Shown one piece after another: positions 53,801 through 59,722 of a stretch of 64,000 nucleotides of DNA. Position numbers and translations under genes: made by a program. Every line of letters starts with the position of its first letter. Position 1 is the first letter of the stretch. The notes under the pieces were generated by a model. The model was not told the DNA's origin. It was given only the letters and a program-made list of their open reading frames with translations, and did not search any database. The DNA comes from Rubinisphaera margarita (GTDB lineage Bacteria; Planctomycetota; Planctomycetia; Planctomycetales; Planctomycetaceae), in NCBI RefSeq assembly GCF_022267515.1, contig NZ_JAKFGB010000021.1, forward strand, positions 248,001 through 312,000, given 5' to 3'.

Positions 53801-54534
53801 TCTTTGCCGCTCCGGATCGACGGCGGATGACCGCGGAACAGGTTGTCGATTCCCTGCACGCTGCGACAGGTCGCCCATTCGATGTCGAAGTGCTGACATT
53901 CGTGCACGATGGCCGGAGTGGTCATGTCACGCTCGGAAAGCCGACCCGGGCGTGGATGCTGGCCGACCTGAAGAACGAACGCGATCGACCGAGTCTGAAT
54001 CTGCCCAAAGCGCGGGCGGTCACAGATGTGCTTGAAGCATTCGGCTGGCAGGGATCCCGCCAGAAGCCGATCCATGAACGGGAACTCGATCCCAACGTGC
54101 TGCAGCCCGGCGTGTTGGCGAACAGTGCTCTGAGTGTTTCGTTGACCCGGGCCGCCTGCCGCTCCGAACTGGCTGAACTCGCACTCGACGCCGAGTCGCC
54201 GGGCCAGTTAGTCGACACGCTGTTCCTGCGGATTCTCACCCGTTATCCCACAGCCGATGAGAAGGACGCTTTTTCTGCCGCGTTGGCCGACGGTTTCGAT
54301 CAACGTCGAGTTCCTGAGGCTGACGTGCATTGGCCTGCAGACCCACCACGTCTGCGGCAGGTCACGTGGTTCAATCACCTGCGACCCGATGCCAACTCGA
54401 TTCAACAGGAACATGAACGGCGTGTTCAACAGGGACCGCCCGCCGATCCTCGTCTGCAACCGGAATGGCGGGTTGTGTACGAAGACGCCGTCTGGAGTCT
54501 GATGAATCACCGGGAGTTCGTCTGGGTTCCCTGA
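50833..54534 (+). CDS. LamG-PSCyt1-DUF1549-DUF1553 multidomain protein
   Basis: This 1233-residue secreted protein starts at GTG 50833 with a signal peptide (LTALILTLFLVGTASTVAQ). A LamG domain is placed N-terminally (about 25-250: LDFDNGDSVTFEAWVNPSEL, GGLDEIAIHREILDEKTLAA). A beta-rich region follows (280-480). The PSCyt1 heme site is internal, CFRCH near residue 575. DUF1549 follows (DIIGMLPTQEEAESFLSDTR, CARCHDSPYHTTTQRDLYAL), and DUF1553 ends it (LAAIITAPQNERYRQVIVNH, LWKRLIGTGFVEPAYDWEGR; tail LMNHREFVWVP). The internal position of PSCyt1 differs from the other three copies in the window. It is co-operonic with DUF1501 genes on both sides. Confidence 0.93.
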   Translation: MKRLTALILTLFLVGTASTVAQNSDTPTSIHWEFSSEEGAMPWTAKGNVSRDQAGPRPPEFPEMPAGNTAVQVDSGAYLAVADPGPGSPLDFDNGDSVTFEAWVNPSELRDGQHGYVIGKGRTGNPKFARDNQNWAFRITGEKGEARVNFLFATKLSSDGKHWHRWTSKKGFPVATGWHHIAVAYRFGDPDSIRGWVNGKPTDGTWDMGGPTKAPPVVDNDEVRIGNGFSGGLDEIAIHREILDEKTLAARFNRVGETRVVELQPEVMPELGEIPSGNVLLQLSEGLPTHERWLYTGETWPAETARWMGNDFLLPRIPLRYDAWGIRTNWKAPVLVRMAGDVELPPGEHRMMLWTRALSRLWVDGQLIVKTETIDNRPPNGEERMTPLVDPPLPGHRIRGYRQQEVFGMVQVAPTEDGKPRRCRVVLEMVTGGKSLRTETGECCVAIQIGEDPSLVVLQPAKADVNDMLPLTDAAVKPALRRIEDSLADYDDLTRRTAAASREPFWKKRHERAAAWGKTNPAPPVPRPESSPERHPIDAFLLARMERARIEAATSDPEQTEYFHGKVLPILREQCFRCHGEKDNGGLKVNSRDSILSAGDSETPAVVAGNPEESELIARVRAGDMPPTEEGLPEEQILILEQWIRDGAAWPAPPLDEAAITPAAVVNDEKFLRRIYLDIIGMLPTQEEAESFLSDTRDDKRTRLIDRLLADERCADHWMSFWQDQLAENPSLLNASLNSTGPFRFFLHDSLRDNKPLDRMLTELLQMRGNSSEGGSAGFAIAGENDSPFAAKAHIIASAFLGIEMQCARCHDSPYHTTTQRDLYALAAMLNRKALTVPATSRVPAAFFEKQTRASLIQVTLQPDEVIAAEWPFADVTGVRDDASLDPLIEQPSDSRERLAAIITAPQNERYRQVIVNHLWKRLIGTGFVEPAYDWEGRTPSHPELLTWLAHQFLESGDDVRSLIRLIVTSEVYQREAVGRNHAAEADVRFFAAPDRRRMTAEQVVDSLHAATGRPFDVEVLTFVHDGRSGHVTLGKPTRAWMLADLKNERDRPSLNLPKARAVTDVLEAFGWQGSRQKPIHERELDPNVLQPGVLANSALSVSLTRAACRSELAELALDAESPGQLVDTLFLRILTRYPTADEKDAFSAALADGFDQRRVPEADVHWPADPPRLRQVTWFNHLRPDANSIQQEHERRVQQGPPADPRLQPEWRVVYEDAVWSLMNHREFVWVP

Positions 54535-54583
54535 CCGGGCAGGCGCTGCATCTTCAATTCGTATCACCGTTCGAGAAACATTC

Positions 54584-55915
54584 ATGTCGCATTCCTCACA
54601 GAGTTCTGTCCGCTACTCGATGGACGAGTCGATGGTTCTGAATCGCAGGGACTGCCTGGCCACAGGCGCGGCTGTCGCGGGGGGGCTGCTGCTGCCGAAA
54701 ATCGGAGCGGCCGATTCTGCGACTCCGCTGATCAAGGGGAAGGCGGAACATGTCATCTCGATCTGGCTCGGCGGCGGAATGGGGCAGATCGATACGTTCG
54801 ATCCGAAACGAAAAGGAGATCCGAAGAAGAGGACGCCGGGGTCCTATTACGAATCGATCGACACTGCGGTGCCGGGCGTCCAGCTCTGCGAGCATCTCAA
54901 GACGCTGGCTCCGCTGATGGACCGGGTGACGGCTGTTCGTACGGTTAACCACGAAGCGATCGACGAACATGCGGCTGCGACAAATCGCATGCATACTGGC
55001 CGGCCGGTCAGCGGGACCGTCACGTATCCGTCGCTCGGTTCGATCATCACTCATGAGAGAGGCTCGGCGAACGACGGTGCTCCTCCGTATGTGTTGATTG
55101 GCTATCCCAACGTGACGCGCGGCCCGGGATTCCTGGGGGCCCAGCACAGTTATCTGTATCTGACCGATACCAGTCAGGGGCCAGCGGGGCTGTCTCGTCC
55201 AGGTGGAATCACCATGGAACGGCAAAGCCGCCGGGAATCGCTTCTGAAGGTGCTTAAGCAGAATGCCGACCCGACGAGCGACAAGCGTCTACTCGATTAC
55301 GATGCCGCCATCGAACAGAGCCTCAAGCTCAGCGGACCGGAGTTCAATCAGGTGTTCGAACTGGACCGGGAGCCTTCCGAATTGCGGAACCGCTACGGCG
55401 GCGAGTTTGGCCAGCGATGTCTTTTGAGCCGCCGCCTGGTCGAACGGGGCGTTCGTTTCATCGAGGTCTCCCACAATCTGAATTTCCTGAACGGAGCAGG
55501 GTGGGATGTGCACAACGACGGCATTCTCGATCAGCACAAACTGATCCAGGAGCTGGATACGGCGATGGCGACGTTGATCAGCGATCTTGAGGAAAAGAAG
55601 CTGCTCGACAAGACCTTGATCGTTGTGACTTCAGAGTTCGGACGACCGCCCGAGTTTGACAGTGGCGGCGGTCGGGGCCATCAGGGAACGGCTTTCACGT
55701 GCGTGCTGGCCGGCGGTGGTCTGGCTCACCGCGGCGCTTACGGCGAGACCGATGAACTGTCGAAGACGATCGTCTCCAATCCCGTTCCCCTCCCGGATTT
55801 CTTCGCGACCATTTTCGCGGCTGTCGGCGTCGACTATCACAAGTATCTCTACGACGGCGACCGGCCGGTCCCGATCACGGATCAGGGCAATGCGATCGCG
55901 GATCTGTTCGGCTGA
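54584..55915 (+). CDS. DUF1501 domain-containing protein
   Basis: This 443-residue exported protein has a Tat-like start (VLNRRDCLATGAAVAGGLLL) and the DUF1501 pattern: GKAEHVISIWLGGGMGQIDT, DRVTAVRTVNHEAIDEHAAA, MHTGRPVSGTVTYPSLGSII, RRLVERGVRFIEVSHNLNFL, TLIVVTSEFGRPPEFDSGGG, RGHQGTAFTCVLAGGGLAHR and the tail GVDYHKYLYDGDRPVPI. It is more divergent from the other copies, with GGGMGQIDTFD in place of GGPSHLDTFD. It follows the LamG-cytochrome gene by 49 bp and is the last plus-strand gene of the sigma/FecR run. It converges with the LysR gene 20 bp away. Confidence 0.94.
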   Translation: MSHSSQSSVRYSMDESMVLNRRDCLATGAAVAGGLLLPKIGAADSATPLIKGKAEHVISIWLGGGMGQIDTFDPKRKGDPKKRTPGSYYESIDTAVPGVQLCEHLKTLAPLMDRVTAVRTVNHEAIDEHAAATNRMHTGRPVSGTVTYPSLGSIITHERGSANDGAPPYVLIGYPNVTRGPGFLGAQHSYLYLTDTSQGPAGLSRPGGITMERQSRRESLLKVLKQNADPTSDKRLLDYDAAIEQSLKLSGPEFNQVFELDREPSELRNRYGGEFGQRCLLSRRLVERGVRFIEVSHNLNFLNGAGWDVHNDGILDQHKLIQELDTAMATLISDLEEKKLLDKTLIVVTSEFGRPPEFDSGGGRGHQGTAFTCVLAGGGLAHRGAYGETDELSKTIVSNPVPLPDFFATIFAAVGVDYHKYLYDGDRPVPITDQGNAIADLFG

Positions 55916-55935
55916 GAGTTCCGGAACGTCCGCGC

Positions 55936-56838
55936 TCAGGTCGTGGCTGTCGTACTCGCCGCACCTTCCTGAATCGCAGCGACGCCTGGGTGTTTCAGTT
56001 TGCGTTCGATTGAGATCGCGTAGAAACGCTCGGTGATCCCTTCCACCAGTCCAACACGGTGGAGCCCGTACATTGATTTGACTTCCTCTTCAATGATGGC
56101 CGGTATGGCGAGCAGTCCCGTGCCCCGGTTGCCTGCGATTTTGAGCATCGCACTGTCGGCGAACTCTCCCTGAATGAACGGCGTCAGCCCACGTTCATGG
56201 AACCAGAGGTCGAGCGAACGCCGGAGCGAACTGTCTTCGGTGGGCAGCAGGAAGGGGGCCCGATCGAGCGATTCGGGAAAAGTGCGACGGTACTTACGAG
56301 CCAGCTTCGCCGCCGCCACGATGAGGACCTCCGATTCGGCCAGCAGATGTGAATAGGCCCGCACCCGGTAGTAAGGATCGAGCGCCGTGTCGGAGAGAAC
56401 GACGTCGAGGCGATAAACGGAAAGATCGGCGACCAGCGCTGGCGTGTCTCCTTCGTGACAAACAAGTTTCACCGGTGGTTTCAGATCGAGCGCAGGTTGC
56501 AGCAGTTGATAGGCCAGCAATTTCGGCATCACATCTCGAATCCCGACGCGAAACTCCAGTGGCCTTCCCGTCGGGCGTCCCTTCACAACCTCCAGCAGCT
56601 CGCGGCCGGTTGCGAAAATCTCGGAGGCGTACTCGGCAACCTGCTCGCCCATTTCGGTCAGGACCAGGCCGCGGCCGCGCTTCTTCAGAAGTTTGACGCC
56701 GAGCTCCCGCTCCAGCTCCCGGACCTGTTGGCTGACACTGGCCGGTGTCACGTACAGCGCCTCGCTCGCTTTCTGCACGCTCCCTTCACGGGCGACCAGC
56801 CAGAAGTTCAGGAGATGATGATAATTGAGCCAGTCCAT
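55936..56838 (-). CDS. nhaR: LysR-family transcriptional regulator, NhaR-like
   Basis: This 300-residue regulator has an N-terminal winged HTH (residues 5-65): LNYHHLLNFWLVAREGSVQK, ASEALYVTPASVSQQVRELE and KLLKKRGRGLVLTEMGEQVA. NYHHLxxFWxVxxEGSV and KRGRGL are the marks of NhaR, the activator of the Na+/H+ antiporter gene nhaA. The effector domain (about 92-290) includes RVGIRDVMPKLLAYQLLQPA and CHEGDTPALVADLSVYRLDV. No antiporter gene is nearby, so its targets lie elsewhere or differ from the enterobacterial case. It is divergent from the HPF-like gene, which may be a target. The symbol rests on motif similarity only. Confidence 0.85.
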   Translation of the reverse strand: MDWLNYHHLLNFWLVAREGSVQKASEALYVTPASVSQQVRELERELGVKLLKKRGRGLVLTEMGEQVAEYASEIFATGRELLEVVKGRPTGRPLEFRVGIRDVMPKLLAYQLLQPALDLKPPVKLVCHEGDTPALVADLSVYRLDVVLSDTALDPYYRVRAYSHLLAESEVLIVAAAKLARKYRRTFPESLDRAPFLLPTEDSSLRRSLDLWFHERGLTPFIQGEFADSAMLKIAGNRGTGLLAIPAIIEEEVKSMYGLHRVGLVEGITERFYAISIERKLKHPGVAAIQEGAASTTATT

Positions 56839-56969
56839 GGGGTTCGCAACACCTAATTAAAACTAAAGCGTTGTGCTTATGGATTTAAATTATCCTAAGG
56901 GCGGCTGCGGCGTATAGTCAATGAAGAGCGTGAGTTTCCTTTCGTGACTCCTTTTACCTGGAGAAGAAC

Positions 56970-57314
56970 ATGCAAATGACGCTTCGATGCAGTGGTGTGG
57001 ATCTCGCCGGACATCGCAGAGATGCCTATCGCGAAATTCTGCTTTCATCGCTGGAACGGTTTCAACACCGGCTCCGTCGGGTCAGTCTGTATCTGGAAGA
57101 TACGAACGGGCCGCGGGGAGGCGTCGACAAGCAATGCCGCTGTGTCCTTCATCTGACGCGGATGCCGCCCATCGTGATTCAGGACAAGGACGAAAGTCTG
57201 TCCAGCCTGATCTACCGGGTGGCCAATCGTGCCAGTTATGTCCTGAGTCAGAAAGCGGACCGTCGAAAGAAGCGTTCCTTACGTGATCGGGAACGTATCC
57301 GCTTCGCCGAATAA
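56970..57314 (+). CDS. HPF/RaiA-family ribosome-associated protein
   Basis: This 114-residue protein is of the ribosome hibernation factor fold. Visible marks are YREILLSSLERFQHRLRRVS, VSLYLEDTNGPRGGVDKQCR and VIQDKDESLSSLIYRVANRA, with a basic tail (QKADRRKKRSLRDRERIR). The NGPRGGVDKxC form is characteristic of a stand-alone short branch. Long HPF has an extra C-terminal dimerisation domain, which is absent here. It would bind the small subunit under stress and block translation. ggagaagaac precedes the ATG at 56970, and two terminators follow. It sits next to a universal stress protein and divergent from an NhaR-like regulator, which fits stress regulation. Confidence 0.82.
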   Translation: MQMTLRCSGVDLAGHRRDAYREILLSSLERFQHRLRRVSLYLEDTNGPRGGVDKQCRCVLHLTRMPPIVIQDKDESLSSLIYRVANRASYVLSQKADRRKKRSLRDRERIRFAE

Positions 57315-57321
57315 CTTCAGC

Positions 57322-57343
57322 CCCTGAGACAGTCAGGGTTTTT
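57322..57343 (+). terminator. First terminator after the HPF-like gene
   Basis: CCCTGA-GACAG-TCAGGG hairpin (57322-57338) followed by five Ts, 8 bp after the stop codon. Confidence 0.75.
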
Positions 57344-57347
57344 CCAT

Positions 57348-57386
57348 GGCGGTGAGTTCGTCGAAAGACGGGCTCGCCGCCTTTTT
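57348..57386 (+). terminator. Second terminator after the HPF-like gene
   Basis: GGCGGTGAG (57348-57356) pairs with CTCGCCGCC (57373-57381) with one G-T wobble, followed by five Ts. It is in tandem with the preceding terminator and on the same strand. Confidence 0.75.
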
Positions 57387-57416
57387 CGTTGGGCAGTCGC
57401 TGAAAGTGGACCGCGC

Positions 57417-57872
57417 TCAAGTCTCCTGTTCAGAAGCAGGCGTCTTCACCAAAAACACGGAACAGGGGGCTCCGAGAGCGACCTGATAACTGAGCGTCGC
57501 CAGGCTTTGCGCCGGATGTTGCGGATCGACCGGATGCGAACTGAGAACGATCAGATCAACGGAGTGGGCAACGGTCCAGCCGATAACTTCGGGGACGCGT
57601 CGTCCGGTGACGACGTGGAAATCGACGGTCAGACCGATATCAGCAAAAGGCTGGGCATATCGTTCGAGATCGACTTCTGCCCGCTGGGCACACCGCTGCA
57701 GGAAGTCCTGAATCTCGGCGTCTTCGCCTGCGGAATCGATCGATTCAACGACGTGCAGCAGCGTCACGCGCGAGGAGTTAACCTGAGCGACTTCAATCGC
57801 CACATCGACCGCCCACTGACTGCGAGGGCCGAAATCGACTGGAACGAGGATGTGTTGATATCGCGATCTCAT
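57417..57872 (-). CDS. Universal stress protein (UspA family), ATP motif degenerate
   Basis: This 151-residue protein has the Usp alpha/beta fold: YQHILVPVDFGPRSQWAVDV at the N-terminus, VTLLHVVES, a middle helix and DLIVLSSHPVDPQHPAQSLA towards the C-terminus, then ALGAPCSVFLVKTP. In ATP-binding members the loop reads GxxGxxxxxxxxxGS; here it reads SSHPVDPQHPAQSLATLSYQ, lacking the glycines, so it probably does not bind ATP in the canonical way. It converges with the HPF-like gene. It has its own start (ATG at 57872), and the promoter is presumably in the 277-bp gap before the VOC gene. Confidence 0.9.
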   Translation of the reverse strand: MRSRYQHILVPVDFGPRSQWAVDVAIEVAQVNSSRVTLLHVVESIDSAGEDAEIQDFLQRCAQRAEVDLERYAQPFADIGLTVDFHVVTGRRVPEVIGWTVAHSVDLIVLSSHPVDPQHPAQSLATLSYQVALGAPCSVFLVKTPASEQET

Positions 57873-58005
57873 GGGACATTCCCGACCAGTACGATGATCG
57901 ATTAGAAAACTCGCGGAGTGCGAACCACTCTGAATTCTGAGCGATCAAGGGCGGTTTGATCAATTCCTTTCTCAACAAATTACGATGCTTTCGAGCTACG
58001 ATGAG

Positions 58006-58031
58006 AACTTCCCGTGAAAAAACGAGAAGTT
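58006..58031. other. Hairpin in the Usp/VOC divergent gap
   Basis: AACTTC-C-CGT pairs with ACG-A-GAAGTT around a GAAAAA loop. There is no T-tract, so it is not a terminator. It lies 118 bp before the VOC start. Function unknown. Confidence 0.25.
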
Positions 58032-58149
58032 TCCTGTCGACGCGAGAGCTGCTCGTTCGACTGATTGTTGTCACGGAGGCTGCTCCCAGTCGGGGACAGT
58101 AAACCGTGGTTCAACAGGCCTCTCAATCCATTCACTGAAAGAATTCCTC

Positions 58150-58590
58150 ATGTCTCAGACGTTGATTCAGCCTTATCTCTTCTTCGGCGGCCGTTGTGAA
58201 GAAGCTTTGGAGTTCTACAAACAGGCGATCGAAGCCGAGATAGAAATGCTGCTGCGGTTCAACGAGAGTCCGGAGTCGCCTCCCGAAGGAACATTGCAGC
58301 CGGGGTTTGAGGAGAAAGTGATGCATGCCTCCTTCCGGGTGGGGAAGAATCGGATCATGGCGTCCGATGGCTGCGAAGCCAGTTCCGGATTCGCCGGCTT
58401 CTCGCTGTCGCTGGCTTTGCCGACAAAGGCTGAGGTCGATCGTGCGTTCGCTGGACTCTCCGAAGGCGGGCAGGTGACAATGCCTCTGGGCAAGACATTC
58501 TGGTCGTCTCACTTCGGCATGGTGACTGACAAATTCGGCATAGGATGGATGGTCGCACTTCTGGAAGAGCCACCGGCCTCCTTCGACTGA
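58150..58590 (+). CDS. VOC-family protein, PhnB/glyoxalase-like
   Basis: This 146-residue cytoplasmic protein is of the vicinal-oxygen-chelate fold, PhnB-like subgroup: MSQTLIQPYLFFGGRCEEAL, EFYKQAIEAEIEMLLRFNES, HASFRVGKNRIMASDGCEAS, VDRAFAGLSEGGQVTMPLGK and TFWSSHFGMVTDKFGIGWMV. These proteins are often annotated as DNA-binding 3-demethylubiquinone methyltransferase-like, but no activity is established for this subgroup. The His and Glu positions typical of metal-binding VOC members are partly kept. It heads a plus-strand run with DoxX and DinB genes (60 and 49 bp gaps), a set found together in other planctomycetes as I recall. Confidence 0.9.
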   Translation: MSQTLIQPYLFFGGRCEEALEFYKQAIEAEIEMLLRFNESPESPPEGTLQPGFEEKVMHASFRVGKNRIMASDGCEASSGFAGFSLSLALPTKAEVDRAFAGLSEGGQVTMPLGKTFWSSHFGMVTDKFGIGWMVALLEEPPASFD

Positions 58591-58650
58591 CGTTCCTGAA
58601 TTGTTCACAAAACTCGTTAACAACCACGTACTCACAATGGGAGACAGAGA

Positions 58651-59061
<411 letters not shown>

Positions 59062-59110
59062 AATCGCGGCACTGAACAGCAAACACAGGGACTTCGCTAA
59101 GGGAACACAG

Positions 59111-59596
59111 ATGAAGATCGGTGAAATGATGATCCAGGAATTTGATCGGGAGATGCCGCGAACGCGAGCGGTCCTGGAGTTGGTTCCGGCGGACAGAATG
59201 GACTGGAAGCCGCTGGAGGGGCTGCAGACGATCGGCTGGAATGCGAATCATCTGGTCGACATTGTCAGCTGGACGCCAACCATCGTACGCGATTCCGAAT
59301 GGGACATGGCTCCCGTCGGGCAGGGGCCGATTCCGCCTTCTTCGATCAAGGATCCTCAGGAACTGCTCTTGCAGTTTGACGAGAATGGCGTTGCCGCCAG
59401 GGAGGCATTGAAAGAGGCGTCCGACGAGGTGCTGACGGAGGACTGGTCTCTGAAGGCAGCCGGTGAGATCTTCTTCACTCTCTCGAAAGAAGAGTGCCTG
59501 CGGACATGGCTGTTCAATCATGTGGTCCACCACCGCGCCATTCTGGTGACCTACCTGCGTTTAACCGGGATCGAAGTCAAGTCGCCCTTCGAATAG
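59111..59596 (+). CDS. DinB-family protein
   Basis: This 161-residue protein forms the DinB/YfiT four-helix bundle: KIGEMMIQEFDREMPRTRAV, VPADRMDWKPLEGLQTIGWN, NANHLVDIVSWTPTIVRD and TWLFNHVVHHRAILVTYLRL. His in NANHLVDI and two in NHVVHHRAIL form the metal-binding triad of the fold. Family members are metal-dependent, thiol-linked transferases, or stress proteins of unknown activity. It is the last gene in the VOC-DoxX-DinB run. The name refers to damage-inducible gene B of Bacillus and not to DNA polymerase IV. Confidence 0.92.
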   Translation: MKIGEMMIQEFDREMPRTRAVLELVPADRMDWKPLEGLQTIGWNANHLVDIVSWTPTIVRDSEWDMAPVGQGPIPPSSIKDPQELLLQFDENGVAAREALKEASDEVLTEDWSLKAAGEIFFTLSKEECLRTWLFNHVVHHRAILVTYLRLTGIEVKSPFE

Positions 59597-59722
59597 GAAG
59601 CCACGTCTTCTCCGTCTTGAATTGTTTTGCATCATTGAAGCCTGATGTGTTATCACTTCACTGGAGTGGTCGCACATCAGGCCGCTGATTGTTCACCAGT
59701 TCGGTCATTGGAGACTGGAATA

